64,000 nucleotides of DNA from positions 62,001 to 126,000 of the forward strand of contig NZ_AFNU02000002.1 in assembly GCF_000215935.2 (NCBI RefSeq), given 5' to 3'. Below are positions 45,445 through 54,819 of the stretch, piece after piece. Position numbers and translations under genes: made by a program. This stretch comes from Haloplasma contractile SSD-17B (GTDB lineage Bacteria; Bacillota_I; Bacilli_A; Haloplasmatales; Haloplasmataceae). Below the pieces are notes generated by a model, which had not been told where the DNA came from, ran no database searches, and worked only from the letters and a program-made list of their open reading frames with translations. Every line of letters starts with the position of its first letter. The stretch's first letter is position 1.

Positions 45445-47055
45445 TTATTTAATTTTTAATACACATGCTTCATATGGTCTTAATAATTCTAATTTAGTTG
45501 ATGTATCTATGTAGTTCGAAACAATCACTTCTTTTGCGTCTATTCCTAAATCTACGGATTGTTCGTTTTCAGTGAAGTTTGCAATTACAAATAATTCATT
45601 GTCGCTATCAAAACGGCTGTAGGCAAATATAGCTTCATGGTTCTCTAGAATTAATTGATAATCACCATAAATAATTGTGTCACTGTATTCACTATTTTTA
45701 CGTAAATCGATTAACTGCTTATATGTATAGAATACTGATTTTGGATCATTTAATGCATCTTCTACATTAATCTCTATAAAGTTAGGATTCAGTTTTAACC
45801 ATGGTAAACCATTTGTAAATCCAGCATGCTCATTTCTTGTCCATTGCATAGGCGTTCTAGCATTGTCACGTCCCATTATATAAACACCATTCATGAACTC
45901 ATCATGTGTTATTAATTTATTTTCTTCTACTATATCTCTATACGTACCATGAATTTCAACATCATTATATTCATGTAACGAATCAAATTTTACATTTGTC
46001 ATTGCAATCTCTTCACCTTGATACACATAAGGTGTTCCTTTCATCATGTGCAAGATGGTCGCCAACATTTTAGCACTTTCTACTCTATATATCCCATCAT
46101 TCCCCCATCTCGATACAATACGAGGTAAGTCATGGTTATTCCAAAATAATGAATTCCATCCGTTTTCAAGATCTGTCTGCCATTTACTTAAAATTTGTTT
46201 TAGTTGTTTGAAGTCTAGCTCTTTAGGTGTCCATTTTCCAAATTCTCCCCAGTCTAAAGTCATATGTTCAAATTGGAAAATCATGCTTAATTCTTTTCGA
46301 GAGGGCGAACTATATAGTTCTGCAATCTCAGGGTTTGCACCCCATGTTTCTCCTACTGTAAGTACATCGTAGTTACCAAAGGTTGCCTTGTTCATATCTT
46401 GTAATAACGGATGTAATCTAGGTCCGTTTCCAATGATTTTTTTATCAATCTCTTTACCTATTAAATCGATTACGTCCATTCTAAATCCACTGATCCCTCG
46501 ATCTAACCACCAGTTAATCATATTATGAATTTCATCTTGAACTTTAGGGTTTTCCCAATTTAAATCCGGTTGTCCTTTAGCAAAGTTGTGGAAATAGTAT
46601 TGTCCTGTAGTATTGTCGTAAGTCCAAGCTGATCCACCAAATGTACTTTTAAGGTCTGATGGTTCGTCACGCCAGATGTAGTAATCTCGATATGGATTAT
46701 CCTTACTCTTTCTTGCTTCTTTGAACCATTCATGTTGATCGGATGTATGGTTTACTACTAAGTCCATTACGATTTTTATTTCACGCTCATTTGCTTCTTT
46801 AATAAGTCGATCCATATCATCTAATGTACCAAATAGTGGATCGATGTCTTGATAATCTGAAATATCATAACCGTTATCTTTCATCGGTGATTTGTAGACA
46901 GGACTTAACCAGATAACATCAACACCTAATTCATTTAAGTAATCTAGCTTTTCAATAATTCCATTTATATCACCGACACCGTTTCCTGTTGTATCATTAA
47001 AACTTCTCGGATAGATTTGATAAACAACTGATTTATGCCACCACTTTTTTTCCAT
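45445..47055 (-). CDS. GH13 oligo-1,6-glucosidase type alpha-glucosidase
   Basis: A 536-residue cytoplasmic GH13_31 enzyme close to its neighbour at 41275 (shared YQIYPRSFNDTTG, NHTSDQHEW, GRDNARTPMQW). Nucleophile Asp194 in SGFRMDVIDLIG, acid/base Glu236 in TVGETWGANPE, Asp in NNHDLPR. Val195 after the nucleophile is the residue associated with alpha-1,6 (isomaltose) specificity. It would cleave isomalto-type ends left after debranching. The ATG at 47055 follows AAAGGAG by eight bases. Confidence 0.88.
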   Translation of the reverse strand: MEKKWWHKSVVYQIYPRSFNDTTGNGVGDINGIIEKLDYLNELGVDVIWLSPVYKSPMKDNGYDISDYQDIDPLFGTLDDMDRLIKEANEREIKIVMDLVVNHTSDQHEWFKEARKSKDNPYRDYYIWRDEPSDLKSTFGGSAWTYDNTTGQYYFHNFAKGQPDLNWENPKVQDEIHNMINWWLDRGISGFRMDVIDLIGKEIDKKIIGNGPRLHPLLQDMNKATFGNYDVLTVGETWGANPEIAELYSSPSRKELSMIFQFEHMTLDWGEFGKWTPKELDFKQLKQILSKWQTDLENGWNSLFWNNHDLPRIVSRWGNDGIYRVESAKMLATILHMMKGTPYVYQGEEIAMTNVKFDSLHEYNDVEIHGTYRDIVEENKLITHDEFMNGVYIMGRDNARTPMQWTRNEHAGFTNGLPWLKLNPNFIEINVEDALNDPKSVFYTYKQLIDLRKNSEYSDTIIYGDYQLILENHEAIFAYSRFDSDNELFVIANFTENEQSVDLGIDAKEVIVSNYIDTSTKLELLRPYEACVLKIK

Positions 47056-47367
47056 TATATACACTCCTTTTTTTGTTCAATAATGTTTCATTAGCGATTA
47101 TTATGAAAATTAACCATGATTCTCTTCCCTCTGATTTTACGATATTTATCTGAATATGAAAATGTACGAATTATGCTTTTTTTATACGATTTATACCTTT
47201 CATGTAATCCTTCTTTTGGTTATTGCTAGTAAGGTGACATTAATGGTAGGGAACGTCTCCTATAAACTAATGTAGTGCTTGAGATGCTTTGATAATTTTA
47301 AGCATAATAAAAACCATATAGATGAAACATCTATATGGTTTTAAATCCTTAATATGAACAAGATTTC
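47056..47367. other. Intergenic region between the permease operon and the isomaltase gene
   Basis: It holds the operon terminator at 47308-47343. The rest should contain the glucosidase promoter; a loose TTTCAT...ATGAAA repeat near 47086 was seen but not assigned. Confidence 0.45.
47308..47343. terminator. Terminator at the end of the seven-gene transport operon
   Basis: A 14-bp perfect stem, AAACCATATAGATG with its complement, a short loop and T/A runs. Confidence 0.85.
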
Positions 47368-48489
47368 TTATTCACCTGTAATACCTGATTTGTCAATACT
47401 TTCAACAAACCATCGTTGTACGATTGAGTACATAAAGATTAACGGTACAATTGATAAAAGTGTACCTGCAAATGCTTTTGACTCAGTAAAACTTAAATCT
47501 GGAGCTCTTGAAGCATCTCCACCGCTCTCAAATACGATTCCACCATAGGTTGACTCTAAATTTTCTAGTAACATAGGAATGGATTGATACTTACCATTCG
47601 AATAGACTGTTAAGAAGAAGGTTTCATTCCAATATAAGGCAAACCCATATACGAATGTAATAATGAAAGCCGGTGCTACCATTGGAAGAGCAATTTTATA
47701 GAAAATTTTAAATGCACCTGCGCCATCAATGATAGCAGCTTCTTCTACTGGTTTAGGAATCATTGCAAAGAACTGATAGAAAATTAGCGTAAAGAAAGCT
47801 GCTTGCAATCCTTGTCCCGTTAATGCTGGTAACAGAATTGGCATTAAACTTTTTTTGATACTAGGATCTGTAAACCCAACACCTTCTAGTATTGGTCGAA
47901 GAATACGATCCATTTCAGTATATAACTGGTTAGTTGGAATAAAGAATAATGTTTTTGGCATGATAAATGTAAAAATCATTAAGAAGATAATCACTTTCTT
48001 AAATGGAAAATTGTATCTTGCTAAACCATACCCAATAACAGCAGAAGCTGCTGCTAGACAGAGAGTAGAAATTCCAGCGATAAAAATTGACATATAAAGT
48101 GAATTTGGTAATAGATAAGATAATTTGAATCCATCGCTAGATATCATGCCAAACTGTGGTAGCAATGTATCCCATGTAGGTAAATTCAATGCTTTATACG
48201 TGAATTTATAGTTATCAAAATGGAGTTCAGATGGAATCCACCTAATCGTATTATCCACTAAATCGATATTTGACATCATACTTGTTGAAAACATGTAAAT
48301 AAGAGGATAGATAAATACGAATCCTATCACAATTAATAGGAAATACATAGCAAATTTAAACACAAAACCGTCTGATACTTTCATACCTAACATTATACGC
48401 TTGAATTTAGGAAGCTTTTTCCTCAGACATGTTTTTTTCTCTTCGATGTAATTTTGAACTGACTTTATGCTATTAATTAATTTTGTCAT
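47368..48489 (-). CDS. Sugar ABC permease, MalG type (second pair)
   Basis: Six membrane segments; the EAA loop is PVEEAAIIDGAGAFKIFYKIALPM. A long (~50-residue) basic cytoplasmic N-terminus precedes the first helix, and the first periplasmic-side loop is extended. It belongs to the CUT1 family importing oligosaccharides. It overlaps the upstream permease by four bases and has AGGGGGAG before the ATG. Last gene of the operon. Confidence 0.87.
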   Translation of the reverse strand: MTKLINSIKSVQNYIEEKKTCLRKKLPKFKRIMLGMKVSDGFVFKFAMYFLLIVIGFVFIYPLIYMFSTSMMSNIDLVDNTIRWIPSELHFDNYKFTYKALNLPTWDTLLPQFGMISSDGFKLSYLLPNSLYMSIFIAGISTLCLAAASAVIGYGLARYNFPFKKVIIFLMIFTFIMPKTLFFIPTNQLYTEMDRILRPILEGVGFTDPSIKKSLMPILLPALTGQGLQAAFFTLIFYQFFAMIPKPVEEAAIIDGAGAFKIFYKIALPMVAPAFIITFVYGFALYWNETFFLTVYSNGKYQSIPMLLENLESTYGGIVFESGGDASRAPDLSFTESKAFAGTLLSIVPLIFMYSIVQRWFVESIDKSGITGE

Positions 48490-49514
48490 GTTCTAGCTCC
48501 CCCTTTCTCTCTACGCTTAGTAAGTAGGTATAAAAAGACAATTAATATTGTTTGAATTAGTGCATAAAGTAGCGCCTGTGCCGATGCGTATCCTTCACGT
48601 TTTGAGGCGTCGAACCTTGCCTCTCTAATAATATCGTTGATCGGATTAGCATCAAAGTTTGCTAAGAATACAACAATATATACGATTGTAACACTGATTA
48701 ATGGATAAATAGTCGGTAAGGTAATTTTCCAAAATATATTCCACCCTGATGCACCATCAATCTGTGCAGCCTCATATAAACTCTTATCGATTTTCTGCAA
48801 TGCAGCTAGGAATATTAAGATTGGTAATCCACAATACCATAAGATTTCAAGCACGGTATCAAATAGGAAGATAATAATATCCACCATAGACTCTGGTGCA
48901 ATCTTATGAACGATCCCTATGATTAATCCATTAACATCTAAACTTAGTCCACCATAATCGTTCATATTCTCCATCAGTTCACCATTTAAGATGATAATTG
49001 GTAGGAAAAATATTAAACGGAATAAAGTAGTTCCTTTTAATTTTGTATTTAAGAGCATGGCAATAATAATCGATAATGCAATAATTACTGGTACATAGAT
49101 TAAAACCTCTACTGCAAAATCTTGTGCAGCAACTGAAAACTCTATATTTTCTGTCAGGATACGCTTATAATTATCAAATCCAACATGTTCATAAGTATAT
49201 CCTGTTTCAGCACTCCATAGTACGTTTTTAAAACTAAAAAACACAGTTCTAAATAATGGATAGGCAACAAATATAAGAAATCCTATAATCCATGGAGATA
49301 CGAACAGGAGACCTGTAATCGCATTACGACTTTTATAGGTCAAACCTTTATGACCTTCAAGCTTATCTTCCTGATCACGTTCCATTTCTATTTCCTCTTG
49401 ATTAATTTGTTCCTCTTCCATATTCATATCAAGTTCTTTTGCTTCATCTTGAATAGTAGTCGTTTCTTTTGATTCGTTTACGGGATGAGTGTTTTTATCT
49501 TTATTATTTATCAT
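48486..49514 (-). CDS. Sugar ABC permease, MalF type (second pair)
   Basis: A 342-residue CUT1 permease; the EAA loop is SLYEAAQIDGASGWNIFWKITLP. The first ~75 residues are a hydrophilic, very acidic extension (many Glu/Asp/Gln) not seen in the other MalF-like protein of the locus. It overlaps both neighbours by four bases (ATGA-type junctions), so tight translational coupling is likely. Confidence 0.87.
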   Translation of the reverse strand: MINNKDKNTHPVNESKETTTIQDEAKELDMNMEEEQINQEEIEMERDQEDKLEGHKGLTYKSRNAITGLLFVSPWIIGFLIFVAYPLFRTVFFSFKNVLWSAETGYTYEHVGFDNYKRILTENIEFSVAAQDFAVEVLIYVPVIIALSIIIAMLLNTKLKGTTLFRLIFFLPIIILNGELMENMNDYGGLSLDVNGLIIGIVHKIAPESMVDIIIFLFDTVLEILWYCGLPILIFLAALQKIDKSLYEAAQIDGASGWNIFWKITLPTIYPLISVTIVYIVVFLANFDANPINDIIREARFDASKREGYASAQALLYALIQTILIVFLYLLTKRREKGGART

Positions 49515-51811
49515 AGTACATCATATCCCTTCGCTTCGACTGTTGTACCATTGTATTCAATGTCGTAGGTATTGTAATTTACTATTACTGTTACAGTGTT
49601 CGTTCCATCAGAGAACTCTGATACAGAAACCCCACTCTGAGGAAGACTATGGTCAACCATTTCTAGACCGTTAACTGCGTTTAAACCTTTTTCTATAAAT
49701 GCATCGTATCTAGCAATACGATCTTTTAATACTTTGTACTCAGAAACAAAGACATCGCTTGAATTAGTACGCTTTAAGTGATATGCATTCTTTCCTGTGA
49801 GTAGATAAGAAGGATTGATTCCGTATTCAACTAATCTTAACAATGTGTTAGATTCATTTGAAATAAAGTTCAAATGTGGAGAATACATATTCATATGTCC
49901 ACTTGTTATAAGTTGTACAAGCGGTATTGTTGCGTCAATATACATAAATTCACTTGATGTGATTGGCGCATCATAATATTCATTTGTATATTTGTATAAG
50001 TAAGCATCTGGATTATAAAGATTAGTGCTAATCCCATTCTGATTTAATTTCTCTAGTGACTCATATATGAACGCTACATTTTCATTTCTATAGCGAATTT
50101 CATTTTTGTTTTTTGATGTGAATAATACATGGCTTAAACTATCGAAAGCTAATGAATCGATATCATACTCATTATAACGATCCAAGTCATTTTCAATAAA
50201 TGTAGGTAAATACTCTACATCATTTATATAGCCATATAAATACATACGCGTATATTCGAATGTTGATAACGCTCGTTTATTCATCTTGCTAGCTGTATAT
50301 TTGTTGTTGTTATAGCTTTTCAGATAATCAACGTAGTAGTTAAAGTCAACATCTTCATTATTCAAGTATTTAATCATAGACTCTAATTCATCTTTGTTTC
50401 CTAGCCCCTTATATACATCAAAGCGATAGGCTGACTCATCTTTATTAAATGTTTTATAAGTCACAGCTAGGTTTTCATATCCGGTATCTTTTAGAGCTTC
50501 TATAATATCAATCGCTTCTTTGTATGTAGTAGTTGGCACATATTTCTCAAAGAAAATACCATTTGTTATCTCATTTCCAATCATATCAATTTGCATTGGA
50601 TAATTTAACTCTCTCTTTACTTGTTCATTAGAAAAGCCATTTCCTTCTTCTAATTTTTGACGATATTTTTTAGCTAATCCAACGTAGTCCGCTTCGTCTC
50701 CAGATAAGAATACGTAGCGCTGTTTCAGGTCAAAGTCGTTTGTCTCGGGTTGGAAACCTAAAATATGTTGATCTTCATTTGTACGACTTTGGAACTGTTT
50801 GTAAGTAGCCCTGTAGTTATATATGAAATAAGATTGGTAGTAATGTTTTGAACCACCTTTAGACGTATAATTATATTGAGCGAAGTTTTCACCTGATTCA
50901 GAAACTACAAGTAAACCTGTATTTCCTACATCATGAATGATTCCATATATAGGGAGTGTCACTCGTTCTAATGGTTTAACAGTTTGTACTTTTAATTCCG
51001 ACTCTTCCCCTTCATCCATATATCCTGCATCTTGGCCATACACAAATGCACTATAGTCTAAGTTAAACTTTGGTTCCTCTTTTAATCCTACAATAGCACC
51101 TGAACCATCTGGAATTACTACATAACCATTCTCTTCTTGCATAGTAGACCCCAAATATGGATAAACATATATATTACTTAATGATATATCCGTATTACCC
51201 GGTGTCCATAGTTTAGGATCATATTCTTGAACTGACTCTCTTGGCACCTCTATAACTAAGTCTTCTCCATCTAATTTTACATGTACATCAAATTTAATCA
51301 TAATGTGCGTAAAGTCAACGGTTGCTACAAAGCCATTTGAATCTTTTTTATATTGAATGTCAACCATTCGGTCTCCAAATGAATTCGTCTCAAATAAAGT
51401 ACGAGTAGCCGGTGCAAACTTGTTATATGTATCGATGTAGACACCTGATTTAATTTTATTTACAATTTCTTCTGAGTATTGTTCAGGGTTAAACTCATTC
51501 GTTACATCGTATGAGAACCATACATAACCATTTGATACATTGCGAATTGCAATCGCTAATGTCTCTTCTTCTAAGTATAATTCTAAATAGTCATTAGCCG
51601 CAACTTTCAGAAACCTGTCTGGAATTTCAATATTGTATTCTTTTAGTCCCGTTCCTTGATTCGTAATATAATTATTCATAAAGTCTTTTCCTGATAAGGT
51701 CTTACCAGTTGATACTGTGTAATCAACCTCATTATCTTTAGCGTTAATTACTATAAAACTACTTACTATTAGGGCAATTGCTACAAGACTTCTAACAACT
51801 AACTTTTTCAT
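49511..51811 (-). CDS. Exported DUF5696-like protein of unknown function
   Basis: The signal peptide (VRSLVAIALIVSSFIVINA) has no lipobox. The ~740-residue exported part begins with beta-rich sequence (LELYLEEETLAIAIRNVSNGYVWFSYD) and continues into what could be a TIM-barrel-like region (DTGYENLAVTYKTFNKDE, then DIDSLAFDSLSHVLF), ending in a small beta domain (VTVIVNYNTYDIEYNGT). It resembles DUF5696 proteins often found beside CUT1 transporters. An enzymatic role on glycans is possible, but no catalytic residues can be named. Strong CGGAGGTGATCA start; four-base overlaps on both sides. Confidence 0.65.
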   Translation of the reverse strand: MKKLVVRSLVAIALIVSSFIVINAKDNEVDYTVSTGKTLSGKDFMNNYITNQGTGLKEYNIEIPDRFLKVAANDYLELYLEEETLAIAIRNVSNGYVWFSYDVTNEFNPEQYSEEIVNKIKSGVYIDTYNKFAPATRTLFETNSFGDRMVDIQYKKDSNGFVATVDFTHIMIKFDVHVKLDGEDLVIEVPRESVQEYDPKLWTPGNTDISLSNIYVYPYLGSTMQEENGYVVIPDGSGAIVGLKEEPKFNLDYSAFVYGQDAGYMDEGEESELKVQTVKPLERVTLPIYGIIHDVGNTGLLVVSESGENFAQYNYTSKGGSKHYYQSYFIYNYRATYKQFQSRTNEDQHILGFQPETNDFDLKQRYVFLSGDEADYVGLAKKYRQKLEEGNGFSNEQVKRELNYPMQIDMIGNEITNGIFFEKYVPTTTYKEAIDIIEALKDTGYENLAVTYKTFNKDESAYRFDVYKGLGNKDELESMIKYLNNEDVDFNYYVDYLKSYNNNKYTASKMNKRALSTFEYTRMYLYGYINDVEYLPTFIENDLDRYNEYDIDSLAFDSLSHVLFTSKNKNEIRYRNENVAFIYESLEKLNQNGISTNLYNPDAYLYKYTNEYYDAPITSSEFMYIDATIPLVQLITSGHMNMYSPHLNFISNESNTLLRLVEYGINPSYLLTGKNAYHLKRTNSSDVFVSEYKVLKDRIARYDAFIEKGLNAVNGLEMVDHSLPQSGVSVSEFSDGTNTVTVIVNYNTYDIEYNGTTVEAKGYDVL

Positions 51812-53919
51812 CGGTTGATCACCTCCGTAACGATTTCTTGAATAATTCCAAGCATTTGTCCGCTTAAAGCATTAATGATAAATAAGAATAGTCCCAGAAT
51901 TAACATTGTAAATAAACTCTTAGCGATAATCCATAGCGTTTCTAGAACATTATAGTTGTGAACATCTTTAATCATAAAGAACATTAAGAATCCTGTCCAA
52001 ATTGTAATCACTAAGTATCCAAAATCATAGAATACTTTTTCTTGATATGTAATGACATTACTTATTAGAATATTAATAGGCATGATTAGTAAGATTGGCG
52101 TTAATGAATATGCGGTTGCGTTATAAACATTTTTAAAGCTTCCTTCTCCGTCACTGATTGCACATACCAAGTAATTCGAAATGACCCATAATGTCACAAT
52201 AAAGATTAGAATAAATAACTCATAACCAATATTTACGCCGATTTTAGGTACAAATAAAAGGTTAGCATATCTATAATTAAGTACATAGACTGCTCCTAGT
52301 AATAGGTAAATAATTGTTGATGTTTTGATAGATACTCGATTCTCACGCTTGATCGAATAGAATCCATCAAAAGGTTGTTTTAAGAATTCAAAAATATAAA
52401 GTAATTCATCAAATGTTCGACTCTTATCTCTTAATTTAGAGACGATGTTTTGTCTCCTCTCTTTTAGTCCGTAGAATTTATTTAGAATTCCATAGGCTAC
52501 TCTAAGCACAATTAAGATCACAATTACCATAAACACTACTGACAGATTATCTTTCATCCATTCTTGCCTGATTCCCCAATATGCATCTGACATACCTTCA
52601 GAATCATTTGCATAATTATATTCACGGTACGCATCATCGTAGTTATTTTCACGCATGAACGCGTCACCTAAACCGATATGCGCGTAATCGAATAATGAAT
52701 TGTACTGTAAGATATATTGCCATTTTTCACGACTCGATTCATAGTTACCCGTTTGGTATTCGTCTAAGGCAGTATGGATTGAATTTGTAAATGGTGTTGG
52801 TTCGTAAACTTGTATCAAGCTATCCGCTTGATCTAGAACTAAGAGTTGATCTTTTGAATTAGCCGCAACACTAACTGGAGTAGTAAGCAACCCTACACGA
52901 CCACTTGTAAAGTCTTTTCCACCGAATAGGAATAATAAGTTTCCATTACGGTCGTATTCAAAGATATACCCTTTAGAACTTACAGCGTAGACATTATTGT
53001 ACTGCCCCACCCAAATACTATTCATTGTCTTAATTCCAATATCTGTTTTAAAGTAGTTTGTTCCTGAAACATTAAATTTCTTTATCGGGTTATTTTTAAG
53101 CGCACTCGTAACCGTATAGATATACCCTTTTTGATCAATCGCTACGTTCGATATATACGGCATCGAATTTTCTTCTGTTTCATTTTGCTTCTTCAGTTTT
53201 TCCTCTTGCGTTTCAGTTAAGAACCAAGAACGAACACGTTCAGTTAAAGGAATCCTTACTGGGTTCCCACCAAAGAATGTCATAAAACGTCCATCTTCAT
53301 CAAGCATGATTAGACCATTTGGAGAACTGGTTGCTCTTATATAAATATTTCCTCTAATATCCACCACTAAGTTGATTGGTTGATACTTGTATTCCTCGCG
53401 GTCTTCTCCTTCTTCTGGTTCCTGGAAAATTGGATGAGATGGTTTTCCAATTGTTTTGATTAGTACAACTTGATTATTTGTTAATAATTCATTTTTATCA
53501 AAAACGTTAATTTCCTTTGTTCGTTTATCTAACACATAAACTTCATTTTCAGTTACAAAGGAACTGATTGGGAAACTAAAGTTGTCATGTGTAATCTTTG
53601 TTACATAGTCATAGTTTTCATCCAATACATAAACTGTGTCTTCTAAACTATCCGTAATATAAACATAGTCATTCTCATCAACAAAAATGTGCTCTGGACG
53701 TTCGAACTTAACGCCACCTGCGTCTCTAATTTGTATAGACGGCGTATATGCCTCTGTCGTTTTGATTAATCGTCCATTTGAGTCCTGAGTATATGTATAA
53801 TATGGAGATGCTGTATTCGCTGATTGTGCTACTAGATTCGTTGTTGTTAAACTCGCAATTACCATTACCGTTATCATTATAAATAAAACTTTTGATTGTC
53901 TCATTAATTTTTTCATCAT
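51808..53919 (-). CDS. NHL-propeller / TPR / Yip1-domain membrane protein
   Basis: A signal peptide is followed by an extracellular NHL-like beta-propeller (residues ~45-365; repeats such as FERPEHIFVDENDYVYITDS and PKKFNVSG-type strands), a TPR-like stretch (~380-440: EYQTGNYESSREKWQYILQY, GLGDAFMRENNYDDAYREYNYA), one membrane helix (~455-475), and a C-terminal Yip1 domain with five or six helices (LVCAISDGEGSFKNVYNATAYSLTPI). The propeller probably binds protein or glycan outside the cell. Why this belongs in a sugar import operon is unknown. It lies six bases after a permease and overlaps the next gene by four. Confidence 0.75.
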   Translation of the reverse strand: MMKKLMRQSKVLFIMITVMVIASLTTTNLVAQSANTASPYYTYTQDSNGRLIKTTEAYTPSIQIRDAGGVKFERPEHIFVDENDYVYITDSLEDTVYVLDENYDYVTKITHDNFSFPISSFVTENEVYVLDKRTKEINVFDKNELLTNNQVVLIKTIGKPSHPIFQEPEEGEDREEYKYQPINLVVDIRGNIYIRATSSPNGLIMLDEDGRFMTFFGGNPVRIPLTERVRSWFLTETQEEKLKKQNETEENSMPYISNVAIDQKGYIYTVTSALKNNPIKKFNVSGTNYFKTDIGIKTMNSIWVGQYNNVYAVSSKGYIFEYDRNGNLLFLFGGKDFTSGRVGLLTTPVSVAANSKDQLLVLDQADSLIQVYEPTPFTNSIHTALDEYQTGNYESSREKWQYILQYNSLFDYAHIGLGDAFMRENNYDDAYREYNYANDSEGMSDAYWGIRQEWMKDNLSVVFMVIVILIVLRVAYGILNKFYGLKERRQNIVSKLRDKSRTFDELLYIFEFLKQPFDGFYSIKRENRVSIKTSTIIYLLLGAVYVLNYRYANLLFVPKIGVNIGYELFILIFIVTLWVISNYLVCAISDGEGSFKNVYNATAYSLTPILLIMPINILISNVITYQEKVFYDFGYLVITIWTGFLMFFMIKDVHNYNVLETLWIIAKSLFTMLILGLFLFIINALSGQMLGIIQEIVTEVINR

Positions 53920-53925
53920 TATCGC

Positions 53926-54798
53926 CTACTTAATACCAGACTGTGCCATTGATTCCATTACCTTACTTTGTAAGAATAAGAAGATAATGAAGTTAGGCAA
54001 GAACATAATTAGACTGGCTGCGGCTGCGACCCCGGTACTCGCCACTATGTTCCCACTTGTCTGAGTTAGTGTATTTAGGTAGAACGGTAATGTACGCAAT
54101 GCTTCTTTGTCAACAAATATATTTGATGCCTCTGTATTCATCCAACTTGCTTGGAATGCTAAAACAGCTACGGTAACAAGAGCTGATTTTGTTAAAGGTA
54201 ACATAATCTTTGTGTAGATTTTCCAGTTTGAAGCACCATCTACTATAGCTGCTTCTATTAATTCATCTGGTACTTGATCCATGAACTGCTTAACAAGGAA
54301 TAAACCTACAGGCATGGCAAGCATCGGTATTATGTGCGCCCATATTGTATTAAATATTCCCATTTCTACAATAATCAAGTATCGTGGAATTGCAACTGCA
54401 ATCGGCACGAACATTAGGGCATACGTATTAATCTTAAACATTGTTGATTTTCCTTTAAAGTTCAGCTTAGATAAAGCAAATGCTGATACTGAACTAAAGA
54501 AAACGGTAAATACAACAATAAGAAATGTAATCAATACACTGTTATAAATATAACGTGACATAGGAATTCCAGACTCCGCTGAAAAGTTAAATAACAGTCT
54601 AAAGTTTTCAAATGTCGCATCTCTTACCAAGAATCTTGGAGGGTATGCAAATAGCTCAGTAAAGGGCTTAAATGCATGATTTACTATATAGACAATTGGC
54701 AAACTCATAAAAATCGATAAAGGAAGTAAGATCATGTGAAACTTCATTTGACTTTTATGATATTTTTTTGGATTAAACATTATATTCTGAATCGACAT
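53926..54798 (-). CDS. Sugar ABC permease, MalG type (first pair)
   Basis: Six membrane segments; EAA loop PDELIEAAIVDGASNWKIYTKIMLP. A CUT1 permease of 290 residues. The frame opens at GTG 54804, but GAGGTGAG is correctly spaced from the ATG at 54798, which is preferred. It works with the MalF-type protein just upstream and probably with the 1003-residue binding protein. Confidence 0.88.
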   Translation of the reverse strand: MSIQNIMFNPKKYHKSQMKFHMILLPLSIFMSLPIVYIVNHAFKPFTELFAYPPRFLVRDATFENFRLLFNFSAESGIPMSRYIYNSVLITFLIVVFTVFFSSVSAFALSKLNFKGKSTMFKINTYALMFVPIAVAIPRYLIIVEMGIFNTIWAHIIPMLAMPVGLFLVKQFMDQVPDELIEAAIVDGASNWKIYTKIMLPLTKSALVTVAVLAFQASWMNTEASNIFVDKEALRTLPFYLNTLTQTSGNIVASTGVAAAASLIMFLPNFIIFLFLQSKVMESMAQSGIK

Positions 54799-54819
54799 CT
54801 TCACTCACCTCTTCCTTTC

